In this document: positions 49,308-60,500 of the stretch, piece after piece | How the letters are laid out: each line of letters opens with the position of its first letter | Position numbering within the stretch: position 1 is the first letter of the stretch | DNA from: Perilla frutescens | Taxonomy: Eukaryota; Streptophyta; Magnoliopsida; Lamiales; Lamiaceae | DNA length: 64,000 nt | Reading direction: 5' to 3' | Assembly (NCBI GenBank): GCA_026008535.1 | Contig: BRKX01000003.1 | Span: forward strand, 66,489,001 to 66,553,000 | The notes under the pieces: model-generated | The model's input: only the letters and a program-made list of their open reading frames with translations | Databases searched by the model: none | What the model was told of the DNA's origin: nothing | Made by a program: the position numbers and the translations under genes

Positions 49308-50958
49308 ATCGAGTTTTGTCATTAATGTCACTAGAATACCATTATATATATACGGTTTTAGTGGTCTTTTTTTTAATCGTCAATTTGTTGAATTAATTGG
49401 AGATTTTTTGTTATGAAATGTTCTAAGATGGAAACATTTTATGGGAATACTTAATTGAGCTATATATTTACGTTTCCAAATGCTATATATGTTTTTATTG
49501 TCATTTTTTTTTTTTGAGGAAAGATTTTATTGTCATTTAAGGCTTTTACATTTGAAATTGATACCAACTAAAAAAAATTTGAAACGAACATCATAATCAT
49601 CAATCATCACATCGAATTACCATGCATGTTTTCACACACACACACACACATACATACATATATATATATATATATAATTTTCCATACAAATAGCTCAATA
49701 ATTACTTTACTTGGACATCCATAACAATAGCATCGTCAAAGCCGTTACATCGAACCACAAACTATCCCTTGAGGTGGAGGCCTAAAAATGGAATTTCATT
49801 TCAGATACTAGACTCAACTAGCAACTATTTCTAGTTTGTACTCCCAAATTAATTTTGTGGAGTATTTGAATCAAACTATTCTAGAAAATTAGAAATCTAT
49901 ATATCATACCAACCAATTAACCTATACAATATTATCCATCGTTGATTAATTTTGTGGAGTATTTGAACCAAACTATTCTAGAAAATTAGAAATCTATATA
50001 TCATACCAACCAATTAACATATATATACAATATTATCCATCATTGACTTCCGTAATTTAATTATCAGGAAAATATCACATTAGCAATATTCAAATAACAT
50101 AAGTGTTTGCATTTGGCAGAGACAAAAAAAAAAAAACCACGTGATAGTTGGACTCTAGAGCACTTAATATTTATAAGTGATTTTTCGGAACATTAAAATA
50201 ATGAAAATTCCTAAATAAAAAGTAGACATCTTGAGTTCGAGACTCACATTCTCCGATACAATATATATATATATATATATATATTTATTTATTTATTTAT
50301 AAGTAGTGAATTGGCTCATGTTATCTTTATTTAAACTAGAATTTCATGCATGCCAAAGTCAGTCCCGATTATCTAATCTTTCTATTTTTACAATGTATTC
50401 TATTCCCTCATATATTTCGATTGGTGTATATTAAAATCTAAGCCTGCTAAAATTGGGCCTAAAAGGGTTTTGGGCCCAAAGCATTTTATAACGAAATTAA
50501 TCACGTGTTTAGCCCTATAATTAGTAGAGTCCTAGAGAAATAAAAGAATAAGTAGCATCACTTTGCATAACTATTTTCTTTATTTAAAGATACATTATTA
50601 CGCGTTGAATATTTAGAAGGAAAAAAAAGTAAATAAATGTCTTATAAGTTAGAATATCGTTAAAATGACTTACATAACTATTTTTTTTATGTTATGTTAC
50701 TCTTATTTTAAGTCGCGGCAATGACATTACTACACGCTCTCACATTTCATATTTATGATAAACTAAATTGCAAATTGAAACGAAAATATTCAAACATATT
50801 GTGTAAATTAAATTAACAACCAATTTTCGAATTTATCTTATTTACATTATCATATTTTTTCTGATTTTACATAGGAAGCGAATATTATTTTGGATTCAAC
50901 TTCAATATCGTCTGCACCAAGAGTCCAACTCAGACGAACCAGTTCATCTCCTATTTAG
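47999..50958 (+). CDS. Group A bZIP transcription factor (ABI5/ABF/FD-like)
   Basis: Three exons, 47999-48703, 49125-49196 and 50875-50958, give 286 aa. The start is the first of two adjacent ATGs. The N-terminus has SLNLDEF, close to the S-LTLDEF conserved motif of group A bZIPs, then a Ser-rich stretch at about residues 55-72. The basic region SVERRQKRMIKNRESAARSR is at about residues 211-230, and a short zipper (AYIDQLQSNVLQLQTSNNSL) is split over exons 1-2. The last exon is only 27 codons and ends LRRTSSSPI, like the C-terminal 14-3-3-binding motif of AREB/ABF and FD proteins. Group A members bind ABRE (ACGTG) sites in abscisic-acid signalling, or act with FT in flowering. The exact subgroup is unclear. 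Two long introns carry microsatellites and a duplication. Confidence 0.87.
49230..49304. repeat. (ATT)n microsatellite in bZIP intron 2
   Basis: About 24 uninterrupted ATT units just after exon 2. Length variation between individuals is likely. Confidence 0.9.
49848..50043. repeat. Tandem duplication, two copies of about 97 bp, bZIP intron 2
   Basis: Each copy runs from ATTAATTTTGTGGAGTATTT to ACAATATTATCCATC-TTGA. The copies differ by a handful of changes, including AATC/AACC and an extra ATAT block in the second. Confidence 0.85.
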
Positions 50959-51520
50959 CGACGTGCATCAAAGTATTTTTTTATTTAATATATTAAAATT
51001 TTATTAATCTTTATTTTTTCTGAACATTTCACAAATTTTATTTTTGGATCTCACCACAAGATTGTAAATGAAAGACAAAGTTCTATCTGTCACGTTTTTT
51101 TTATTGGGGGGAATACAATTATCCATATTTTACTTTTTTATTTATTTTTAATTTAAACTATAGAGGATGTTTATTGTTGCAATTTGATTGGACTCACATG
51201 ATTTTAATTCCTATGTTGTATTTGGAGTTTGTGTATAACAATTTAAGTTTTAAAGAAATATTCAACAAAGCATTTTGAAAATCTGCTAAAAAGAAATTAA
51301 ACTCGAGATTAGTCTCTAGAGAGTGAGGCAATCCGTTTTGTTAGGAGTTCGAATTACGTCTCAAGTTTAAAACCCACCGGTTCTCATTTCTCTAATCCAA
51401 AAATAAAACACAATAATAATTTATTGTCACACTTCTTGTGGAGAGTTCCTTTTATCCCAAAATTATTAGAGTACATTTAAAACGTACTAAGGTGAAGAAG
51501 ATCAATATAATGAGGGATGG
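50959..51520. other. Region downstream of the bZIP gene
   Basis: This should include the bZIP 3' UTR. It is otherwise AT-rich without recognised structure. Confidence 0.5.
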
Positions 51521-51528
51521 GGACCTGT

Positions 51529-52273
51529 CAGGGCCGATCCTAATGATTCAGTGGCTTGAGTCGGGTTGAAAAATGAGGCCCTATTTTTCATCTTATAATA
51601 CATTTGAATTTAAGATTATAAATTTAAAAAAACTATTTTTTTCATCTTATAATATATTTAGATATAGGATTACAATTAAACAAAAGGATGATTCTTTTTG
51701 TGGCATGTACGTAGCGGCCCTTTTAATATAGATTTAGATTTAGGATTTAAAAAAAAATCCAGGTAAAATAATTTAGATTTAGGATTTAAAAAAAATTGGG
51801 GAAACAATCTAAATTTACAGTTTAGAAATAAAAAATTGATAAAAATACGGCCCTTTTAATATAGATTTAGCTTTAAGATTAAAAAACATTGGTAAAAATT
51901 TTGGATTTAGGATCTGAAAGAAAAAAAAAACTAGTAGTAAAAAGGAAAAAAAAGCTTGTAAAAATTTAGATTCAATGTTAAGGATTTAAAAAAAAAAAAT
52001 AGTTAATTTGGTGAAGCTTATGAAGAGACAGAAAAAAGAAAGAGATGAAAAAAAAAAAAAACAAAAAGAAAAACACGGATGGGATTCGATCACTTACCCT
52101 TTTTTTAACTATTACGAATAGCTCTAACCGCTGGGCAAAATACACATTAGATGTGAGATTATAACTATATATTTATATATAATATTATGAAAAAATTTGG
52201 GGCCCCCAATTTTCTCGTAATTTTTGGGGCCTGAGGCGACCGACTCACTTGCCTCATGCAAGGAGCGGCCCTG
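51529..52273. mobile_element. hAT-like non-autonomous element containing a tRNA-like stretch
   Basis: A perfect 8-bp duplication GGACCTGT flanks it (51521-51528 and 52274-52281). The ends CAGGGCCGATCC and GGAGCGGCCCTG are inverted with one mismatch. The interior has repeated TTAGATTTAGGATTTAAAAA units (about 51720-51980). On the reverse strand at about 52080-52145 there is GCCCAGCGGTTAGAGC and, downstream, GATCGAATCCC, resembling the A and B boxes of a tRNA gene. Length is 745 bp. Confidence 0.87.
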
Positions 52274-52281
52274 GGACCTGT

Positions 52282-53248
52282 ATTGAACACTAAATAATCA
52301 CTTTTTTTAAATACTGCTTATTTTCAATTGAACACAATAATTGAATGGTAGTTAGAAAAACTGCTCAAAAAATAAAATTCATTAAATTTGATTCTTCTAA
52401 GTAGACTTGAGATAAATGCTTATATTTACCAAATTTGTTATAAATTCTTGTTGGGTCCAGATTACCTTATTTTGGGCCAAATCTCATGAAACAAGCTTAT
52501 CTGATGTACAAAACGTATATCTTCTTAATTATCTCCCTCAAAATATATTAATTATATTAAAAGAAGCCGAAAAAAATGGTAGTGTACCACCAAAAAAAAA
52601 AAAAAGAATTCGTGTTTTTAACTCATTATTTGTTAATTACTATGTATAATGAAGAAAAATATGATTACATTAATACATAAAAATAAGGAGAGAAACTGAA
52701 AACAATATAAATCTAATTTTTTTTTATTTATACTAAAATACTATAAGATTAAGAAATACATTTATATAGTCAAATAAAATAAAGTTATAACACAAGTATT
52801 GAATGCCCATGACTCATGAGTAGTTACAACGTTATAATTAATATAGAAGAATATTAAAATAAAATACGAAATGAAACGGGAAATATAATAATATAAGAAC
52901 CCAAGTATTGAAACAGATGGAAAAAGTAAAGTGAGTAACCTAAGCAAGGCTTGGTAGCATAAGTCTCTAACCATAGTTAAAAAAGAAAAGAGAAAAACAA
53001 AGATAAGTTGGTAAAAAAATTGTAAAAAGATAATGATTCTCAAAGTGGGGCCACGTAGCTTTACTACTACCCTGGGAACAAAGCATTAGATTCTATTCTC
53101 CAAATTTAACTTTACAAAATACACAATTCATCATTCATTCAATTTACAAACAAACAAACCAACCTCTCACGCCCTCAACTACTCCTACACACACTACCCT
53201 TCTCTTTCAAGTTTCAACTAACACGTACACAATAGACACACAAATAGA

Positions 53249-53282
<34 letters not shown>

Positions 53283-53391
53283 AATACGCACACGGTGCAC
53301 AGGCTCATTTTCTCTTCACCTCTTCACAACGTAGAATACCCTTGCCCATTCTGCCCTTCCGTGGACTTCACTCTGAGAATTGCTTACGGTC

Positions 53392-53437
<46 letters not shown>

Positions 53438-54010
53438 ACCACAGACAGTGATATGAAAAGAGGCTCTGAAACACTTCTGTGGGCATTTTAAAGCATTTTG
53501 AAGCTCTCTACGGTTTTCTTCATCTGTGTCTCGTTTTCCACACTAAGTGGTGAGCTCATATTCACTTTCCTTCTCACTTTCTCGAAAAAGCTTTTTTTTT
53601 CCTATTTCCTTTTCAACTTTTCTTCATTCTGTGTGTGGTAATATACATATATATATATACTGTGTGTGTGAATAAAACTAATTGCGCACACAGCCTTGTG
53701 TAGTTGATTCTTCTGCATGAGACGGCGACTCGCTGATTCCAGATTTAATTTATACGGTTTTTATGTATGATTTCAACATTTTCATCTCTTACATATTGAA
53801 TTTTTCCATGTTAAGTTTCTTTCAAACCTGAAAACTATCTTCTCATCGAAGAAAATATGAATTTACAAAAGAAAAGAAAAGAAAAACAGCGCAGGAACAT
53901 TTTGTACTTTTGTGGTTGATATACTATTTAATTTTTATTTTATGGGGGGTGAATTTTTTGTGCAGGTGAAAGTTGTTACTGAAAGACGTTTCCGGCGCAG
54001 GTTTTTGCAA
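52282..54010. other. Promoter and 5' UTR region of the acidic-protein gene
   Basis: AT-rich to about 53050, then C/T-rich plant leader-like sequence. (CT)n(CA)n tracts lie at about 53250-53282 and 53393-53438. A likely leader intron runs from a GTGAGC donor near 53551 to a TTTTGTGCAG acceptor ending at 53966, with the ATG 45 bases further on. Short open frames here are not supported as genes. Confidence 0.5.
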
Positions 54011-56404
54011 ATGGAGGTTACAGTTAACCGGGCTTCGCTAACGTGCGCGGCGGGGCCGCTGTCTCTCCTCCTCCTCTTGGTCAAAGCTCACCTGCTCTAC
54101 ACTGCACAGGTTCTAAACTTCACAATTTTAAGTAAAAATTATTTTAAAACTCATTATTTTTTTAACACTTTTGTTTAATTTGTTTAATATTATATATATT
54201 TAATGATTTTTCTTGAACTAAATCTTATTTTAAACCAACTAAATTATTTCACAGTTTTATCTAGGGTGTTAATTATTCAAGCAATTTGTATGTAATAAAT
54301 TAGTCAAAATTTGAACACAAAAGTAGACCAATCGGCTTAGATTTTAATTCCAATATTATGATTACGTGAGTGCGAATGAGAATGAATACGTATATATAAT
54401 TATTGTAAATATTAGGATAAAATTGATAAAATTAGTGACTTCATGGTTGCTAACGTGCGCCGAGTGTGAGAATATGTGAGAGTTCTGATTTCCTCGTCAC
54501 GGAACCCAAAGGTAACATAGAATTTGGGTTATATTCGATTTTGAGTTCCGGGTTGGTTGAGGGTGGGGGGCCTACCCTACCACCATAATATGGGTCCACA
54601 AACCTAGCCTAGTTTACTCCTCTTTATTTATTGCAACTACATGATAAAGTTAACACACTTTAATAATATCATTAAACAACCCTCTCTTTCTCTCTGCTCT
54701 TACAAATATTAACGAAATAAATTCCCATAAACATAATAAATAGACCAAAGGGATAAAATTTTGAATCACGATATGGCCTTTTCTTATCTAGTTTGTAGCT
54801 AAATAATTAAAGCATTTTATATTTGCTTGTTCCTTTTCATGTACGACCGACTAGATTGTAGCTATGGAACCCAATATTTATTGATCAGGTGTAATAACTA
54901 CAATTAATTTATTTTGAAAGAAGCACATAAACCTTAATATGTACCCGTAACAAATTAATTATTATTTTAAAATTTTCACAATTACTAAGTTTTAATAATT
55001 TTGACAAATATACACCCTTTCTCTTATCTTGGATCAAATTATATAAAAATATATTTTTCTAATAAATGAATCTCATTCTCTCTCCTAATAAATGCAGGGT
55101 TAACAATCATTAGAGTGCACGAAAATATTTAATTTGTTACAAGTTAAAAAGTCTAAAATAGTAATTAATTTGATACGGATCGAGTATCATATAAAAAAAA
55201 TAAATTATCAAATGTTTTCAAAATTCTTGGTCGAAATAACCGAATGATTCTCTATTCCACAATTGACATTTCAACTCGTGTTTTACGATCAAACTTATAA
55301 TTTTTTTTTTGTAAATTTCAGTTTCTTGTATTTAGTTCAATTTTACAATTGTTAATTAAGGTTAATTCTACCCAATTAGACTTTATATTTAATTTTTAGT
55401 TAATAATTGCTTACAATATTTTATAATTTTTTAAATTTAATATTTTGTTAATAAATATGAATATATCAATTATTTTATATTTTATTTTTATAATATTTAT
55501 TATTAAGTTTATAAATTTACTCATGGAATATAGATTAAATTACTAAAGCAGTGTAGAAGATCTCATCCCTCTTATTAACATGTCTTAATGGGTGTGTCGT
55601 GGGGCCCCACACAAACCGGATTATTAGTTTATGAAAGAAATGGTATTTATGTGAATGGATTGGTGATAAGATATTCGGATATTCCTTGGGGATATATATT
55701 TCGAGGCGCGCACTGTCGCACGGGTCGAAATTTTTATGCGTTTGTGAATTGGGTAACGGGTCGGGGTCTAATTCTTGGACCTTCTTCTAGTTCTAGCCGT
55801 TGGAAAGGCTTGGATATAAAAAAAACGATTTGACTGAATAATAAAAATTAATTAAACTAGTATTACACAATTAGAATTAGACCGTATTATTTTAGATTGA
55901 ATGTCATAAGCAGTGTGAGCATGTGTTCGTGATATTACAACCTTTTTGGAACTTCTCATATACTAAATACAACAGTTGCAGAACTTTTCAAAATTATTGA
56001 TGATGAATCCAACCAAGGACCAACTGGAAGCTGTTGATGCCGAGGGCGGAGATGGAGACGAGAGTGACGGTGACGGTGCAGTTGGTGGCTACGGAGATGA
56101 AGATGGTGAAGGCGAGTATTCTGAGGAAGGTGACCGTGGGAATGAGGCCAACAGCAATGGCAACACCAAGAAGGGACCGGGAGGAGACGGGGGAGCTGGG
56201 GAAGAGAACGGGGAGGAGGATGATGATGAAAATGATGCTGCCAATGGGAATGACGATGAGGATGATGAAGATGATGAGGACGATGAAAATGAAGATGGAG
56301 ACGACCCAGATGTAGCGGAAGATGAGGATGATGAGCCAGATGACGATGAGGAGGAAGAAGACGAAGAAGAGGAACTTCAGCCTCCGAAGAAGAGAAAGAA
56401 GTGA
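54011..56404 (+). CDS. Small protein with hydrophobic N-terminus, acidic tail and basic C-terminus
   Basis: Two exons (54011-54109 and 55976-56404) join in phase 0 at a CACAG/GT donor and an ACAACAG acceptor to give 175 aa. Residues 13-33 (CAAGPLSLLLLLVKAHLLYT) form a hydrophobic segment that could be a signal anchor or one membrane helix. LQNFSKLLMMNPTKDQLEAV follows, then about 115 residues dominated by Asp, Glu and Gly, ending PPKKRKK, which looks like a nuclear localisation signal. Similar acidic plant proteins are often database-named as spermine-binding-like or nucleolin-like by composition only, so I assign no function. The combination of a hydrophobic helix and an NLS-like tail is odd. 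If the first exon were untranslated, translation could start at Met in LLMMNP. Confidence 0.72.
54110..55975 (+). other. Intron 1 of the acidic-protein gene
   Basis: An AT-rich intron of 1,866 bp. It holds a less AT-rich island at about 55585-55830 with an 81-codon open frame (MGVSWGPTQTGLLV...) that I could not match to any family. Confidence 0.6.
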
Positions 56405-56773
56405 AGCTGCTGACACCAGAAGTTTGGTCGAGTACCTTTTTTCTAACGCTCACCTTGAGTAGAGACCTAATCTATCTTATCTCACTACGGAAAGTACTGG
56501 CGCAGGATAATTCTACTGCAGTTTATTTTGCATGTTTTAGATTCATAGCCTACTCTGATAATATTTGAGCCAGCAATATCTCTTGGAAAACTTATTTTCA
56601 TAAATTCACTTGATTTCGCTATTGTAGCTTCTATATTTCGTTTCTGGGTTCGCTATTTCAACCCGTTATTCTATTTTTTAGTTTTACCTTAAGCTATATG
56701 TTATAGTTGAAAATACGCAGTCTAACTACTACTTGTGGTGCAATTCCAATCTTTTTTAGAGTAAACTAACATT

Positions 56774-56817
<44 letters not shown>

Positions 56818-56937
56818 AAAATGAACAAAAATGATACAGATAGCTTCTATTGAATCTTATAATCTACTAAATGTCATTTGTCATTAGTTCTGTACAGAAC
56901 TATTAATATACATATTAACTACACCACAGCATCAGTA

Positions 56938-56979
<42 letters not shown>

Positions 56980-57500
56980 AGTGAAGTTGGGAATTTTACC
57001 TCAACTTCCACACTTACTTGAAATCGTGTATTTACACAAAATGAATGTCAAGTCAGTTGAGAAGCTTTTCAAACTCCTGCTCCGTTACACCTTTCAATGG
57101 ATATTCTTGTAATAATCACCCTGAAAGAATTTTTATTTTAAAAATCAAGCGCAAGTCCACAGTTGATTTTATCACATTTATAGTAGCATAGAAGACAATA
57201 ATAATTAAAAGCATCTAAGCTTAAGATTTTTATTGCGTCAATTATGCTTGCCTCAGCATATGCATCAAAATTTATATCAAAGCAACCGACTCATACTACT
57301 AATTTCACTCTTCAGGGAAAGCAAATTCTCAGCCATCATTCTTCGCACATACAAATTGCATAGCACCAAAACATTTCAAGACACAGGATAGTGACAAGAG
57401 CAAGGAAACCATGTTAAGACCATGAATCAAAACCAAACAGTGTTTATGAAACTCTGTAAGCGAAGATGATGCTTACCAAATTAGGAGGTAGAAATTCAAA
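56405..57500. other. Convergent 3' region between the acidic-protein gene and ATG14
   Basis: Both 3' UTRs should lie here. A (CT)n run is at about 56780-56814 and an (AT)n run at about 56940-56976. No other structure was recognised. Confidence 0.6.
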
Positions 57501-60500
57501 TCATTTCTTTGTTGCATCAATAAACATAGCTCGAGTCCAATGCTCCACATCTTCGATTTGTGATGGAGGAGGAGGAAAAGTAGGATGTTCTACCAAATCC
57601 CATCCTTCAATTAAATTTTCATTCTTTCCAGAATCAGAAAACTCATTGGCATAAAGATAGCTACCAGCAAAGCTTGGGATATAATTATCAAAAGTATTTC
57701 TCTGCAGAACAAAAATATCAGTGAGTGAATGAAATGTTCTTGCACTGTGCTTTTTCATATTCAGGAGAGATGTGGAATTAGAGATTCAACTATATCAACA
57801 ATAATGATAGCAAGGAGACCACATCATTCTCCACATTTACCAGCAAAACAGTTTCATGTTCTTATGAAAACTAGTTTGGAAGACAGGCTTAGAAAATTAA
57901 AATAGAGCAAATTTTGTTTCAATTTTAGCACCAAGATAGTGCTATATATCCAATAAGAAATTCATTAGTTGGAAAAGGAATATATATGATCTAGTTATGC
58001 TCACTTGTAGGAAATATAGCTTAAAAAGCTAGCATTCACTGGTAATGGTTGGGGGGGGGGGGGGGGGGGGAAGGGTTGTATTAGCAATTTCAGCAAGTGT
58101 GGAATCCACATTGTTTTTTCCCTCTACAAAACTGCTACTTGGGTTACACCAGAAAAAAAAAAGGATTCTGAACAAGAGAAAAGATCAACAGTTAAGAAGA
58201 CAACTAATAAAACAAAATCTGAAAATGGATAGTAAAGACTGAAGCTATGAATAATTTATGCCACTTCCGACTTTCAGATTTAGGTAGAGTCAATGCAGAA
58301 TAAGTAACTTTTGATTTGATAATTATGCCGAGGGAAAAGAGTTTTTGACAGGTAGAGAAAGGCAGAGAAGAAAAAGGCAAAGAAATAAACTAGAAAGCAA
58401 AACTCCCTGAACGATCAATTATCTCCTTTAATTTGTTCAAATATATACAAATCTTTCACACAAGATCAATTAGTAATTACAACTTATACCATCATAGGTA
58501 GTGCATGTGCACTCTCCATCAAAGTGCTTGATGAAACAGCCGACTCCACATTCCATACAGACGTGTTCAGTTGTTGGCAAGGCTTGGACCTGCAAATTCA
58601 TACCCAATACTAATCAAGATAATTTAAAAAGGTGGCACTACGACTGGAATAATCACAATGAGATATGCTCATCTAGGGCAAGTAAAGTTGTTATTGCAAT
58701 GATCCTATCCAATTCAAATAGTAAAACTGAAGTCAATTGCCTATAAGCATTCATAAAATTTTGTGAAAGTAAATATTCTTCCAGAACAATTTAGACAAAT
58801 GATTTTTAACTTGGAGTTTACTTCAACTTGCATGCATTGAGTACATAATGGAAAAAATAAGATGAATGGAGGATGCTTATACCTTGATGATACCATTCTT
58901 AAAGATAAAACGCTTCGAACTTCCTTAGAAGAAGATAGTGTAGCCAACAATCTCGCAAAAGCCTCAAACGTAGAGGCTTCTGAGGGAACTTCCAAACACA
59001 TAGAGTTATAGCAATATGCAGTTATGCATGCCACACTTTTCTTGAGGAGTGATATGCCCTTCTGCAAATCCTTGTGTAATTCAATTGAGTGTGCAGAACC
59101 AGAAGAATAATTGAAACTACCGGAGGAATCTAAACGAGGCTTCCTCTCAGACTCCATTGAAGCTACACCGAAATTACTTGAGCTTCTCTCAGACCATGAA
59201 GTTTCACCACCAGTTGTGCAAAAGTTTTGGCGAGGGATAAAAAGTGGATATTCACTGTTGAAGAGTAGAAAATAAGTTCAGTAGAATAGTAGACATCTTG
59301 ATCATCAAGTTGAGCCAATTACATAGGGCTAGAGCACCAGTTTAGTATACTAGCCAAACTGTATGGAAATCAAAACTTTGGTGAGTACTGGTGTTGATTC
59401 ATCATTAGATTTTCATTCCCAGAATAATTTGATCATCTAGCAGAACTAGTGGAAAAAACAGAAGTTAAAATTTCAGAACCAAATTAAATGGGTCAGTATT
59501 TGGTATCAGAATATTGAACCAATTGTATCAACTTTTTCGGTTTACTAAACTTTCTGCTTGGTATGGTAAGGTTAAACCAAATGCCCACGCCCCTACATCT
59601 CTATCCAGTAGATTACCTTCTGGATGATGGACGAGCATCCCAATATGACTCCCGCTGCCATATCCGAGAACAGGAACCCTGATATACATGAAGAAATGAG
59701 AACCACTTACTTTTGTAGAAGCACGCAAGTAAAGGAACTTCCTAAACAGAATCAGGAAAATGAAAAGCAACAAAATAACCATAAGCAGCAAAAGAACAAT
59801 CAAATCAACATAAAATTCAAAAAAGGGATATAGCTACAAATTTCAGTAGGATTTGAGCGCCTCAATTATATCTGAACCAACAATTAGTGACTGACGTGTT
59901 CACAAATTTAGGGTTGTTTCCTTGACCTCAATGCAATTATTAAGCAACAGACTATTGCACATGTTCCCTCCACCATTATCACACCTTTCCTACATGTTAT
60001 TGATATTTGGTTACTAAAGTATGATCTTAAATACCCGGTATAAGCTCTTTCAATACATTTAGCGTCTACAATTATATCTGAACCAACAATTAGTGACTGA
60101 CGTGTTCACAAATTTAGGGTTGTTTCCTTGACCTCAATGCAATTATTAAGCAACAGACTATTGCACATGTTCCCTCCACCATTATCACACCTTTCCACAT
60201 GTTATTGATATTTGGTTACTCAAGTATGATCTTAAATACCCGGTATAAGCTCTTTCAATACATTTAGCGTCTACAATGCAGTCAACCAGAGAAACCCACA
60301 GATATCTCATAGGCAGAGAGAAGGTACTTTTGGACATACCGCAAACCCAGAGTTATGCAGAGCAGGAGCACACACAGCATGCACTACTAGATTTAGAAGT
60401 TGCACCATGTACCTGCTTTCAGTCATTGAACATGAAGAGTAAGTAAATCGTGATACATTGTGAAGTACCAACAAACATATCCAGAGCATCCTACAGAGAA

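Noticed and set aside
55956..56453. 165-aa and 140-aa reverse-strand frames rich in His/Leu or Ile/Phe
   Set aside because: They are the complement of the Asp/Glu codons of the acidic-protein exon.
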